Notes: generated from the sequence alone by a model not told the origin. Numbered from the stretch's first letter, positions 15,501-28,536 are shown. The stretch: DNA of 40,961 nt from Limimaricola cinnabarinus (GCF_002723615.1 NZ_KZ304973.1:1-40961), one strand, 5' to 3'. A program made the numbers and translations.

Positions 15501-16886
15501 ATGGACCTGACGCTTATCGGAGAGATCCTGTCGGGTCTCATGTTCTTCGGCATCATCGGTTTTCTGATGATGGGCTTTCCCGTGGCCTTCACGCTGGCGG
15601 GCGTGTCGCTCATGTTCGGCCTCGTCGGCTGGGCGCTCGGCGTGTTCGACCCGTCGAATTTCGGCAGCCTGCCGGGCCGCTATATCGGCTTCATGTCGAG
15701 CGAGGTGCTGGTCGCGGTGCCCTTGTTCATCTTCATGGGGGTGATGCTGGAGCGCTCGCGCATCGCCGAGCAGCTGCTTCTGACCATGTCGAAGCTCTTC
15801 GGCAATTTGCGCGGCGGGCTTGGCCTTTCGGTGGTCATCGTCGGCGCGATGCTCGCGGCCTCCACCGGCGTCGTCGGCGCCACGGTGGTCACCATGGGGC
15901 TCATCTCGCTGCCCGCCATGCTGCGCGCGGGCTATGATCCGAAGCTCGCCACCGGCGTGATCTGCTCCTCGGGCACGCTGGGGCAGATCATCCCGCCCTC
16001 GACGGTGCTGATCTTCATGGGCGACATGCTGTCGGGCATCAACTCACAGGTGCAGATGGAGAAGGGCAACTTCGCGCCCACGCCGGTCTCGGTCGGCGAT
16101 CTCTTCGCCGGTGCGCTGCTGCCGGGCGTGATGCTGGTCGGGCTCTACTCGGTCTGGATCATCTTCAAGGCGATCACCGATCCCGAAAGCTGCCCGGCGA
16201 CGCCGGTCCCGGCCGACGAGAAGAAGGGGCTGTTCAAGGAGGTGCTGGTGGCGCTGCTGCCGCCGCTCCTGCTCATCATGGCGGTGCTGGGCTCGATCCT
16301 GGGCGGGATCGCGACGCCGACCGAAGCCGCCTCCGTGGGCGCGGTGGGCGCGATCATCCTCGCGGCGCTGCGCTGGCGGCTGAGCCTGCGTGTGCTGCAC
16401 GAGACGGTGGTGGCCACGGCGACGATCACCTCGATGGTGTTCATCATCCTGTTCGGCGCCTCGGTCTTCTCGATCGTGTTCCGCCTGATGGGCGGCGACA
16501 ACCTCGTGCACGAGTTCCTGACCAGCCTGCCGGGCGGCACGGTGGCCGCGGTCATCGTGGTCATGGCGATCATGTTCGTGCTGGGCTTCATCCTCGACAC
16601 CTTCGAGATCATCTTCATCGTGATCCCGATCACCGCGCCGATCCTGCTGGCGCTCGATGTCGATCCGATCTGGCTCGGCGTGCTGGTGGGGATGAACCTG
16701 CAGACCTCCTTCCTGACGCCGCCCTTCGGCTTCGCGCTGTTCTATCTTCGCGGCGTGGCGCCGAGCTCGCTGCCGACCTCGGCGATCTATCGCGGCATCA
16801 TCCCCTTCGTGGTGCTGCAGATGATCGGCATCGCGATCCTGTTCATCTTCCCGCAGATCGTGACCTGGCTGCCCAAGGTGCTGTAG
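15501..16886 (+). CDS. TRAP transporter large permease DctM
   Basis: 461-residue, highly hydrophobic permease with about twelve membrane segments. Family marks are MGFPVAFTLAGVSLMFGL at the start, LFIFMGVMLERSRIAEQLL, the GTLGQIIPPSTVLI re-entrant motif, GGIATPTEAASVGAVGA, and a second re-entrant motif near TSFLTPPFGFALFYLRG. It is the Na+/solute channel. A long polar loop near residues 175-190 with QMEKGNFAPTP is typical of the mannitol/chloroaromatic subtype. A strong terminator follows. Confidence 0.95.
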   Translation: MDLTLIGEILSGLMFFGIIGFLMMGFPVAFTLAGVSLMFGLVGWALGVFDPSNFGSLPGRYIGFMSSEVLVAVPLFIFMGVMLERSRIAEQLLLTMSKLFGNLRGGLGLSVVIVGAMLAASTGVVGATVVTMGLISLPAMLRAGYDPKLATGVICSSGTLGQIIPPSTVLIFMGDMLSGINSQVQMEKGNFAPTPVSVGDLFAGALLPGVMLVGLYSVWIIFKAITDPESCPATPVPADEKKGLFKEVLVALLPPLLLIMAVLGSILGGIATPTEAASVGAVGAIILAALRWRLSLRVLHETVVATATITSMVFIILFGASVFSIVFRLMGGDNLVHEFLTSLPGGTVAAVIVVMAIMFVLGFILDTFEIIFIVIPITAPILLALDVDPIWLGVLVGMNLQTSFLTPPFGFALFYLRGVAPSSLPTSAIYRGIIPFVVLQMIGIAILFIFPQIVTWLPKVL

Positions 16887-16916
16887 ACGCCGGGAAAACC
16901 GGCCCGACGGAACGAA

Positions 16917-16944
16917 AAAGCCCGGATCCTTCGATCCGGGCTTT
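16917..16944. terminator. Bidirectional intrinsic terminator between dctM and dctP
   Basis: A perfect 12-bp stem (AAAGCCCGGATC and its complement) around a CTTC loop. It is flanked by AAAAAG on the left and CTTTCTCTTTT on the right, so it can end both the rightward dctQM and the leftward dctP transcripts. Confidence 0.92.
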
Positions 16945-16967
16945 CTCTTTTCAGCGGGCGTTTCAGA

Positions 16968-18053
16968 TCACATCTCGAAATACTTCTGGCGCGCGCGGAT
17001 GAAGTTGGCGTCCGCCGTCTCGCCCTTGGTGCGCAGAAGCTTGAGGGACTCGATGAAGCTCTCGGTGGTGCGCTTGGTCAGGTCGTCGCCGCCGTCGCGC
17101 AGCTCGGTCATGACCTCCTTGGCCGCCCCGGCCGCGGCTTCGAGCACCTCGTCGGGGAACTGGCGCACATTGACGCCATGCTCGTTCACCAGCGTGTCGA
17201 GCGCGCGCGGGTCGTTGGCGGCGAAATCCGAGGCGACCATGTCGTACTCGGCCTGCGAGACATCGCGGATGATCGCCTGCAGATCCTCGGGCAGCTCGGA
17301 ATACTTCGCCTTGTCGACCACAAGCTCGGTGGCGAGGCCCGGCTCCACGAAGGAGGGGAAGTAGTAGTTCTTGGCGACCTGGTGGAAGCCCAGCGCGAGG
17401 TCGTTGTAGGGGCCGACGAACTCGGCCGCGTCGAGCGCGCCCGATTGCAGCGCCTGGAAGATCTCGCCCGCTGCCATGTTGGTCGCGGTGACGCCCATCT
17501 TCTCCCAGACCCGGCCGCCGAGGCCCGGCGTGCGGAAGCGCAGGCCCTGCAGGTCGTCGAGGCCGTTGATCTCGTCGCGGAACCAGCCGCCCGCCTGGAT
17601 GCCGGTGTTGCCCGACAAAAAGCCCTTCACGCCGAACTGGTCATAGACCTCGTCCCACAGCTCCTGGCCGCCCATGTGGCGCATCCAGCCCGCCAGCTCG
17701 CTCGCGGTCATGCCATAGGGGACGCCGGTGAAGAAGTTCAGCGCCGAGGACTTGTTCTGCCAGTAATAGGCCGCCGAATGCGACATCTCGGCGGTGCCGT
17801 CGATCACCGCGTCGAGCGATTGCAGCGGCGGCACCAGCTCGCCCGCCGAATAGACCTGGATCGTCAGCCGGCCGCCCGAGGCGGCGGTGATCCGGTCGGC
17901 GAGGCGCTGGGCGCCGACGCCGAGGCCCGGGAAGTTCTTGGGCCAGGTGGTGACCATGCGCCAGGTGATGTTGCCCTGCGCCACGGCCGGCGCGGCCAGT
18001 GCGGCGGCGCCAGCGCCGAGACCGGCCTTGGTGATGAACGAACGACGATCCAC
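16968..18053 (-). CDS. TRAP transporter binding protein, TakP-like
   Basis: 361 residues from GTG 18051-18053, chosen because it gives the usual MDRRSFITKAG start behind an AGGGAGAG site. An ATG at 18075-18077 is a possible longer start. The signal peptide is Tat-like (DRRSF, cleavage after PAVAQ). The mature protein has VTTWPKNFPGLG, the YSAGELVPPLQSLDAV block, and GLRFRTPGLGGRVWEKMG containing the carboxylate-binding Arg region of DctP proteins. It closely resembles Rhodobacter TakP, which binds alpha-keto acids such as pyruvate with Na+. The ligand is therefore inferred. It is convergent with dctQM, not in operon with them. Confidence 0.9.
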   Translation of the reverse strand: MDRRSFITKAGLGAGAAALAAPAVAQGNITWRMVTTWPKNFPGLGVGAQRLADRITAASGGRLTIQVYSAGELVPPLQSLDAVIDGTAEMSHSAAYYWQNKSSALNFFTGVPYGMTASELAGWMRHMGGQELWDEVYDQFGVKGFLSGNTGIQAGGWFRDEINGLDDLQGLRFRTPGLGGRVWEKMGVTATNMAAGEIFQALQSGALDAAEFVGPYNDLALGFHQVAKNYYFPSFVEPGLATELVVDKAKYSELPEDLQAIIRDVSQAEYDMVASDFAANDPRALDTLVNEHGVNVRQFPDEVLEAAAGAAKEVMTELRDGGDDLTKRTTESFIESLKLLRTKGETADANFIRARQKYFEM

Positions 18054-18114
18054 GCGTCTCTCCCTGTTGTCTCTCATGTCCCGCGCCCCCCTCCGGGATG
18101 CGGGCCCTCGGGCG

Positions 18115-18143
18115 AATAAATCCGCGTGGCGCGGGCTTGTCCA
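18115..18143 (-). promoter_or_regulatory. Candidate promoter of the TRAP binding-protein gene
   Basis: On the minus strand, TGGACA (18143-18138, one mismatch from TTGACA) is followed after exactly 17 bases by TTTATT (18120-18115), an AT-rich hexamer in GC-rich surroundings. The predicted start near 18108 leaves a leader of about 55 bases before the GTG start. Confidence 0.5.
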
Positions 18144-18250
18144 GCCTCGCGCGCGCGGCGCGCATCGGCGGGCCCCTGCCGTGCCGTGGCGAAGCTGTTG
18201 ACGCCCATGGGCAAATGGATTCATCTCCGACCGAGCGCAGGAGAGAACGG

Positions 18251-21200
18251 ATGACGAACCAAGACACGCGGCTCCCGGTCCTCGCGCCGCGCATTTCCAT
18301 CGAGATCGACGCCGTCGCGCGGCTCGGCCTCGCCACGGCGCAGGCGCGTTCGGCGGTGCTCCGGTCGCTGGCGCTCGACCATGCGGGCGAGGCGGCGATC
18401 GAGGGGGCCGAGCTGCATCTGTGGTCGGAACCCGCGGTGCTGCGCCCGCGCCAATGGCGGATCGAGCGGATCGCGCCGGGCGCGCGCCTCGCGATCGACG
18501 ATCTCGCCGTGGCGCTCGATCCCGTGCCGCTGGCCACGCTGGAGGCTTCCGAGCCCGCCATGCTGAAGCTGGAGCTGCGGCAGGGCGGGCAGGTGCTGGC
18601 CCGCGTGCGTCGGCCGGTGACGCTTCTGGCACGCGACGAATGGGGGGGCTTGGGCGAGATGGCGCATCTTTTGCCCGCCTTCCTGCGCCCCGACGCCGCG
18701 GTGGCGGCGGGTCTGGTCGAGGAAGCTTCGGCGCTTCTGGCGCAGGCCGGGCGCGGCGCGCCGGAGGGCTACCGCGCGCAGGACCCCGCGCGCGCCTGGA
18801 TGCAGGCGGCGGCGGTCTGGTCGGCGGCCTGCGGCTGGGGGCCGCGCGGCGCGGTGGCGGGCGGCGACGTGGCGGCGCGGGGGCAAAGGCTGCGATCTTT
18901 GGCGCAGATCCGCGCCGAGCGGCTGGCGACGCCGCTGGAGGCGGCGCTGCTCATCGCGGCGGGGGCCGAGGCGCTGGGCCTCAACCCGGTCATCGCCTTT
19001 GCCCAGGGGCGGGTCTGGTGCGGCGTCTGGCTTGTGCCGCGCGACTTGGGCCGGGTGGTGGAGCCCGACGCGGTGGCGCTGCGCAAGGCGCTTGCCGCGC
19101 GCGAGCTGTTGATGCTCGACCCCGAGCTCGTGACCCGCGGCGCGGGTTTCGAGGCTGCGCTCGCCGCGGGCCGCGCGCTGGGCGAGGAGGCGCGCGAGGC
19201 GGGCTTCATCGCCGCGATCGACGTGGCGGCGGCGCGCGCGGCGGGCATCATGCCCTTGGGCGAAACCGCGCTCGACCCCGCGCCCGCGCCGCATGAGGGC
19301 GCGGCGCAGCCGCTGCCGCCGATGCCCGCTCTCGCCGACCTGCCGGTGACCGAGATCGAGGAGGAGGAGGCCGAGACGCCAGAGGGGCGGATCGCGCGCT
19401 GGCAACGCAAGCTGCTCGACCTGTCCTTGCGCAACCGGCTGCTGAATTTCCGCGACGGGCGCGGCGCTGTGCCGTTTCTTTGCGCCGACATGGCCGCGCT
19501 CGAAGACAGCCTCGCGGGCGGCGCCACCGCGATCCCGGAGCCGATCGAGGAGGCCGAGAGCCTGTCGCCCGACGAGATCGCCGCGCGGGCGGCGCGCGCG
19601 CAAGAGCGCGGCCGCCTCGCCGCGCCGCTTTCGGCCCAGGAGCTGAACGCGCGGCTCGTGGCGCTGCACCGCCGCGCCAGGAGCGACATGCAGGAGGGCG
19701 GCACCAACACGCTGTTTCTCGCCGCCGGTTTCCTGCGCTGGCGGCGCGAGGGCGAGGAGCGGGCCTATCGCGCGCCCTTGCTGCTGATCCCGGCGCGGCT
19801 CGAGCGGCGCTCGGCCAATTCGGCCTTCCGGCTCGGCCATCTCGAAGACGAGGTGCGCATCAACGCCACGCTGCTCGAATTCCTGCGCCGCGATTTCGCG
19901 CTCACGGTGCCGGGGCTCGATGGCGAGCTGCCGCGCGACGAAAGCGGCATCGACCTCGTGCGGATCTTCGATCTGGTGCGCCTCGCGGTGCGCGACCTGG
20001 CCGGTTTCGAGGTGATCGAGGACATGGCGCTTTCGACATTCTCCTTTGCCAAGTTCCTGATGTGGGAGGATCTGGTCGCGCGCAACGACGCGCTGCGCGA
20101 CAGCGCGCTGGTGCGTCATCTGCTCGACGGGCCGGACGAGGCCTATCCGCAGCCCGACCTGCCGCAGATCGCCCCGCGCGATCTCGATCATGCGCTCGTG
20201 CCCGCCGATCTCGTCATCCCGCTGCCCGCCGACAGCAGCCAGCTCGCCGCCGTGGCGGCGGCGGCGCAGGGGCGCGATTTCGTGCTGATCGGCCCGCCCG
20301 GGACGGGCAAGAGCCAGACCATCGCCAACATCATCGCGCAGGTCATGTCGCAGGGGCGGACCGTGCTCTTCGTCGCCGAAAAGGCCGCGGCGCTCGACGT
20401 GGTGCAGCGCCGTCTCGCCGCTTCGGGGCTGGGCGATGCCTGTCTTGAGCTGCATTCGAGCAAGACGGACCGCAAATCCGTCCTTGCGCAGCTTGGCCGC
20501 GGCTGGGACCGCGCGGCGGAGGGCGACGGGGCCGACTGGATCGAGGTGACGGAGGATCTGCGCCTCACCCGCGACCGGCTCAACGCCTATGTCGCGGCGC
20601 TGCACCGCAAGGGCAGGCAGGGGTTCTCGGTGTTCGAGGCGATCGGCAGGGTCGCGGCGGGCGCGCCGCCTTTCCGCCTGAGCTTTGCCGCGTGGGACGC
20701 GCATGACGCCCCAAGCTACGCCCGGCTGCGCGATCTCGCCGCCGAGCTGGAGCGGCTGGCGCAGGTCGCGGGGCGGGACGCGCCGGGTGATCTTCTGGCG
20801 GGCGCCGAATGGTCCTTCGACTGGCAGGAGCGGTTTCTCGACGCGGCGGCGGCGCTGGGCGCGGCGGCGAGAGCGCAGAACAAGGCGCTGGGCGTTTTGT
20901 GCGACAGGCTCGGCCTCGCGCCGGTGGCCGGACGCATGGCGGCGCGCGGCGCGCTGTTCGCGGTTCTTGCGGAAGTGGCGCGCGAGGGCGCGCCCGACCT
21001 GTCGCAGCTGCCCGATCTTCCATTGGCCGATCTGGAGCGCGCCGCCGCCGCGCGCGAGGAGGCCGAGGCCGCGATGGCCGCCGCGCGCGCCCGGCTTGCC
21101 GCCGATTACCCCGAAGATGCCGACAGCCGCATCGACATCGCCGCCCTCGACGCCGATTGGCGCGCGGCGCAGGCCGGGATCTGGCCGCTTTCGGCGCTGG

Positions 21201-23425
21201 CGCAGCGGCGGGTGCGCGGCGTGTTGCAAAGCCATGCGCGCGCGGGCCAGGTCGATCCCGGCGGCGATCTCGACGCGCTGCACCGGCTTGGCCGGGCGCG
21301 GGCCGCGCGCGATGCCTCCGCGCTGGCGCGGCTGCCGGGCGAGCGGATCGCGCCGCTCCTGGCCGCGCGCCGCGCGGCGGAGGCGGCGCTGGCCGGGCTT
21401 CAGGGCGAGGGGGCGGAGCCCGCGCAGTTGGGCGCGCTGCGCACCGAGCTGCGCCAGCCCGGGCAGGGCCCGCTGCGCGCGGCACTGGCGGCGCTCGACC
21501 ACGCGCAGGCCGAAAGAACCGCAGCCGAAGAGCGCTTCGCCGCGCTGGGCGGGCGGGCGCCCGAGGATATGGCCCCCGCCGATCTGGCCCGCGCGCTCGA
21601 CGCGCTGGCCGCGCAGGCGCCGCGGCTCGCCGACTGGACCCGCTGGATGGGCGCGCGCGCAAGGGCCGGTGAGGCCGGGCTCGGGCCCCTGATCGAGGCG
21701 ATCGAGGCGGATCGGCTCGACCGGCCCGCTTGCGCCGCCTTCGAGGCGGCCTATGCCGCGTGGTGGCTGCCGCGCGCCATGGATGCCGAGCCGCTGCTGC
21801 GCGATTTCGCGCATTGGGCGCAGGACGATCTCGTCGCCCGGTTCCGCATGCTCGACGACCGCGCCGCGGCCCTCGCGCCCAAGGAGGCGCTGCGCCGCGC
21901 GGGCGGGGGGCTGCCCGCGCGCGACACCGTGCCGCGCGCCTCCGAGCTGGGGCTGCTGCGCCACCAGCTCGGGCTCAAGCGCCCCTCCATGCCGATCCGC
22001 CAGCTTCTGGGACAGATGCCCGAGAGCCTGCCGCGCCTCGCCCCTTGCGTGCTGATGTCGCCCCTGTCGGTGGCGCAGTATCTGCCCGCCGGTCAGCCCG
22101 CCTTCGACGTGGTGATCTTCGACGAGGCGAGCCAGATCACCACATGGGACGCGGTCGGCGCCATCGCGCGCGGGCGGCAGGCGATCGTGGTGGGCGACCC
22201 CAAGCAGCTGCCGCCGACCAATTTCTTCGGCCGCTCCGAGGAGGACGACGACGAGGACGACGCCGATGGCTTCGCCCTGCGCGACATGCCCTCGATCCTC
22301 GACGAGGTGGCCGCCTCGGGCGTGCCGGTGCGCCGGCTCGATTGGCACTATCGCAGCCGCGACGAGGCGCTGATCGCCTTTTCGAACCATTTCTACTATG
22401 ATGGCGGCCTCGTCACCTTTCCCTCGCCCGGCACCGGGGGCGAGGCGATCACGCTGCACCGGGTCGAGGGGCGCTATGGCCGGGGCAAGGGGCGCACCAA
22501 CATCGAGGAGGCGCGCGCCGTCACCGCGATGATCCGCGCGCGGCTCCTGGCCGAGCTGGACCGCCCCGAGCCCCAGCGCCACAGCCTCGGCGTCATCACC
22601 TTCAACGCCGATCAGCAGGCGCTGATCCTCGATCAGCTCGACGCGCTGCGCCGCGAGCTGCCCGAGCTCGAATGGTTCTTCGAGGAGGCGCGCGAGGAGC
22701 CGGTGATCGTCAAGAACCTCGAGAACATCCAGGGCGACGAGCGCGACGTGATGCTGTTCTCGGTCACCTTCGGGCCGGACCTCGCCGGGCGTCTCAGCAT
22801 GAATTTCGGCGCGCTCAACGCCGAGGGCGGTGAGCGGCGGCTCAATGTCGCGATCACGCGGGCGCGCCGGGCGCTGCATGTCTTTGCCTCGCTCGGGGCC
22901 GAGGAGATCGATCTGGGCCGGACCCGCGCGCGCGGCGTCGCCGATCTCAAGGCCTTTCTCGATTATGCCGAGCGCGGCGCGGTGGCGCTGCCCGCGCGCG
23001 ACGAGGGCAGCCTCGGCCCGGCCGAGACCCCCTTCGAGGAAGCGGTGGCGCGCAGCCTCGAGGCCAAGGGCTGGGAGGTGCGGACCCAGATCGGCGTTTC
23101 GGGCTACCGGATCGACCTCGCGGTGGTGCATCCCGACCGGGGCGGGGCCTATCTTGCGGGCGTGGAATGCGACGGCGCGACCTATCATTCGGCGGCCACC
23201 GCGCGCGACCGCGACCGGGTGCGCCAATCGGTGCTCGAGGGCCTTGGCTGGCGGATCGAGCGGGTCTGGTCGACCGACTGGTTCCGCGCGCCCGCCCATG
23301 TGGCCGAACGGCTCGACGGGCGGCTGCGCGAGGCGCTGGCCCGGGACCGCGAGGAGCGCGCGAACCGGGCGCGGCACGAGGCCGCGCGGCCCGAGCGGCT
23401 GTCATTGCCCGCGCCGCAAGGCTGA
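18251..23425 (+). CDS. DUF4011 SF1 helicase with C-terminal Vsr-like nuclease (Hhe-like)
   Basis: 1724 residues from ATG 18251, behind AGGAGAGAA. The N-terminal 370 residues look like a beta-sandwich followed by a transglutaminase-like fold (about 215-330). In that fold the usual GTCLD and GHAF active-site stretches read ATPLE (226-230) and GRVW (253-256). DUF4011 begins near 383 (WQRKLLDLSLRNRLLNF). The SF1 helicase has Walker A GPPGTGKSQT at 681, motif II DEASQ at 1291, GDPKQLPPT at 1315, HYRSRDEAL near 1366, the IQGDERDV motif near 1492 and ERRLNVAITRARR near 1530. The C-terminal MTES_1575/Vsr-like nuclease has Glu1596, Asp1622 and GVECDG at 1637-1642, then YHSAATARDRDRVR. No DUF3320 was seen. 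Base composition matches its neighbours. DUF4011-helicase-Vsr proteins are catalogued as the single-gene antiviral system Hhe, so defence is a reasonable inference. A weak TTGACG -35 at 18198 may serve it. Confidence 0.88.
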   Translation: MTNQDTRLPVLAPRISIEIDAVARLGLATAQARSAVLRSLALDHAGEAAIEGAELHLWSEPAVLRPRQWRIERIAPGARLAIDDLAVALDPVPLATLEASEPAMLKLELRQGGQVLARVRRPVTLLARDEWGGLGEMAHLLPAFLRPDAAVAAGLVEEASALLAQAGRGAPEGYRAQDPARAWMQAAAVWSAACGWGPRGAVAGGDVAARGQRLRSLAQIRAERLATPLEAALLIAAGAEALGLNPVIAFAQGRVWCGVWLVPRDLGRVVEPDAVALRKALAARELLMLDPELVTRGAGFEAALAAGRALGEEAREAGFIAAIDVAAARAAGIMPLGETALDPAPAPHEGAAQPLPPMPALADLPVTEIEEEEAETPEGRIARWQRKLLDLSLRNRLLNFRDGRGAVPFLCADMAALEDSLAGGATAIPEPIEEAESLSPDEIAARAARAQERGRLAAPLSAQELNARLVALHRRARSDMQEGGTNTLFLAAGFLRWRREGEERAYRAPLLLIPARLERRSANSAFRLGHLEDEVRINATLLEFLRRDFALTVPGLDGELPRDESGIDLVRIFDLVRLAVRDLAGFEVIEDMALSTFSFAKFLMWEDLVARNDALRDSALVRHLLDGPDEAYPQPDLPQIAPRDLDHALVPADLVIPLPADSSQLAAVAAAAQGRDFVLIGPPGTGKSQTIANIIAQVMSQGRTVLFVAEKAAALDVVQRRLAASGLGDACLELHSSKTDRKSVLAQLGRGWDRAAEGDGADWIEVTEDLRLTRDRLNAYVAALHRKGRQGFSVFEAIGRVAAGAPPFRLSFAAWDAHDAPSYARLRDLAAELERLAQVAGRDAPGDLLAGAEWSFDWQERFLDAAAALGAAARAQNKALGVLCDRLGLAPVAGRMAARGALFAVLAEVAREGAPDLSQLPDLPLADLERAAAAREEAEAAMAAARARLAADYPEDADSRIDIAALDADWRAAQAGIWPLSALAQRRVRGVLQSHARAGQVDPGGDLDALHRLGRARAARDASALARLPGERIAPLLAARRAAEAALAGLQGEGAEPAQLGALRTELRQPGQGPLRAALAALDHAQAERTAAEERFAALGGRAPEDMAPADLARALDALAAQAPRLADWTRWMGARARAGEAGLGPLIEAIEADRLDRPACAAFEAAYAAWWLPRAMDAEPLLRDFAHWAQDDLVARFRMLDDRAAALAPKEALRRAGGGLPARDTVPRASELGLLRHQLGLKRPSMPIRQLLGQMPESLPRLAPCVLMSPLSVAQYLPAGQPAFDVVIFDEASQITTWDAVGAIARGRQAIVVGDPKQLPPTNFFGRSEEDDDEDDADGFALRDMPSILDEVAASGVPVRRLDWHYRSRDEALIAFSNHFYYDGGLVTFPSPGTGGEAITLHRVEGRYGRGKGRTNIEEARAVTAMIRARLLAELDRPEPQRHSLGVITFNADQQALILDQLDALRRELPELEWFFEEAREEPVIVKNLENIQGDERDVMLFSVTFGPDLAGRLSMNFGALNAEGGERRLNVAITRARRALHVFASLGAEEIDLGRTRARGVADLKAFLDYAERGAVALPARDEGSLGPAETPFEEAVARSLEAKGWEVRTQIGVSGYRIDLAVVHPDRGGAYLAGVECDGATYHSAATARDRDRVRQSVLEGLGWRIERVWSTDWFRAPAHVAERLDGRLREALARDREERANRARHEAARPERLSLPAPQG

Positions 23426-23446
23426 CTTGCGCGGCTTGCCCGTGAC

Positions 23447-23475
23447 TTGACCAAGGCGGGCGGGATCACTAGCCC
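23447..23475 (+). promoter_or_regulatory. Weak candidate promoter upstream of EamA transporter
   Basis: TTGACC (23447-23452, five of six bases match the -35 consensus), then 17 bases, then TAGCCC (23470-23475), which matches only the first two -10 positions. It lies 130 bases before the transporter start. The remaining leader holds a 10-bp palindrome CGGACGTCCG at 23554-23563 of unknown role. Confidence 0.3.
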
Positions 23476-23605
23476 TGTGGGACGGTCGATCACGGGCGCG
23501 GCGATGGCGTCGCCCGGGCCCGCGGCCAGTTCACCATTCCCGTCCCGGACGCCCGGACGTCCGCGCGCCCCGAGGATCGCGGCGCGCGCATCTTTGGAGA
23601 CGTTC

Positions 23606-24577
23606 ATGATCCGACCCCGCACCAAGAGCCCCGTCGCCTCCGCCCGCCGCAGCGATCACGGCCCCGCCGGCACCGGCATCGCGCTGATGATCATCGCCAT
23701 GGCGCTCTTGCCCATGGGCGACACGCTGGCCAAGCTGCTTACCGGCGTGATGCCCGCCACCGAGGTGGTGCTGTGGCGCTTCGGCTTTCAGGCCACGACC
23801 CTCGTCGGCCTGGCGCTGCTCTTGCGCCACAGGCTGCGCGGGGCGATGTTCTCGCCGGTGCTGATGCTGTCGGGCCTGTGTTCGGTCGTCACCATGACCA
23901 GCCTCGTCAGCGCGTTCGCGGTGATGCCGATCGCCACCGCCATCGCGATCTTCTTCGTGGAGCCGCTGATCCTCGTGCTGCTGGCGGCACCGCTTCTGGG
24001 CGAAAAGGTCGGGCCGCGCCGCTATGCCGCCGTCGCGGTGGGCTTCGTCGGCGCGCTGGTGGTGATCCGCCCGGGCTTCGAGGGCTTCACCCCGGCGGCG
24101 CTCCTGCCGCTGCTGGCGGCGACCGGCTTCGCGCTCAACGCGGTGATCCTGCGCAGCGCCTCGGCCACGCGCTCGGCGCTGACGATCCAGACCGGGGCCA
24201 CCTTCTACGCGGCGCTGATCGCGCTCGCCCTGTTCGGGACGATGACGCTGATGGAGGGGCCGGGCCTTGCCGCGCTTCGCGCCCCGGCCTGGGTCTGGGC
24301 GGTGATGGTGCTGGCGGGGCTGCTTTCGGCGGCGACCTTCCTGCTCATCGCCGAGGCGTTCCGCCGCTCGGAGGCGGGGCTGCTCGCGCCGTTCCAGTAT
24401 CTGGAGATCGTCGGCGCGGTGGCGCTGGGATATCTCGTCTTCGGCGATCTGCCCGATGCGACGACGGCGCTGGGCACGGCGATCATCCTCGGCTCGGGGG
24501 CTTACGTGGTCCACCGCGAGCGGATGGCGGCGCGGCAAGGCCGCGCGCCCGAGAAGGCGCTCGCCACCGAAAGCTGA
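23606..24577 (+). CDS. EamA/DMT-family inner-membrane transporter
   Basis: 323 residues from ATG 23606, behind a TTGGAGA site. An upstream in-frame ATG at 23447 would add a Pro/Arg-rich tail unlike the family. There are ten hydrophobic segments arranged as two EamA repeats (about 30-160 and 175-300). Marks are MGDTLAKLLTG, the EVVLWRFGFQ helix, GEKVGPRRYAAVAVGFVGALVVIRPG at the end of repeat one, and the corresponding FQYLEIVGAVALGYLVFGD in repeat two. DMT proteins export or import metabolites, and the substrate is not predictable. It converges on thiC, but that alone does not make it a thiamine-related transporter. Confidence 0.9.
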   Translation: MIRPRTKSPVASARRSDHGPAGTGIALMIIAMALLPMGDTLAKLLTGVMPATEVVLWRFGFQATTLVGLALLLRHRLRGAMFSPVLMLSGLCSVVTMTSLVSAFAVMPIATAIAIFFVEPLILVLLAAPLLGEKVGPRRYAAVAVGFVGALVVIRPGFEGFTPAALLPLLAATGFALNAVILRSASATRSALTIQTGATFYAALIALALFGTMTLMEGPGLAALRAPAWVWAVMVLAGLLSAATFLLIAEAFRRSEAGLLAPFQYLEIVGAVALGYLVFGDLPDATTALGTAIILGSGAYVVHRERMAARQGRAPEKALATES

Positions 24578-24597
24578 GGTCGGGGCGGCGGGCGGAA

Positions 24598-24629
24598 GCG
24601 GCGGGCCGGGGCGTGACCCGGCCCGCCGC
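24598..24629. terminator. 13-bp hairpin between convergent EamA gene and thiC
   Basis: GCGGCGGGCCGGG (24598-24610) pairs with its complement at 24617-24629 around a six-base GCGTGA loop. There is no T-run on either side, so it may work with Rho or simply stabilise 3' ends. It is the only strong structure in the gap between these convergent genes. Confidence 0.55.
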
Positions 24630-24650
24630 CACGCGGCCTCTGGCCCGCTC

Positions 24651-28522
<3,872 letters not shown>

Positions 28523-28536
28523 GCGGGCTCCAAGGG

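Noticed and set aside
18198-18226. Possible helicase promoter TTGACG with TCATCT
   Set aside because: The -35 is fair, but the -10 candidate matches only two consensus bases at 17-base spacing, so it was not listed as a feature.
18221-23377. 1718-codon open frame on the minus strand opposite the DUF4011 helicase
   Set aside because: Its composition is low-complexity Arg/Gly/Ala/His and it has no motif, while the plus strand carries ordered helicase and nuclease motifs throughout.
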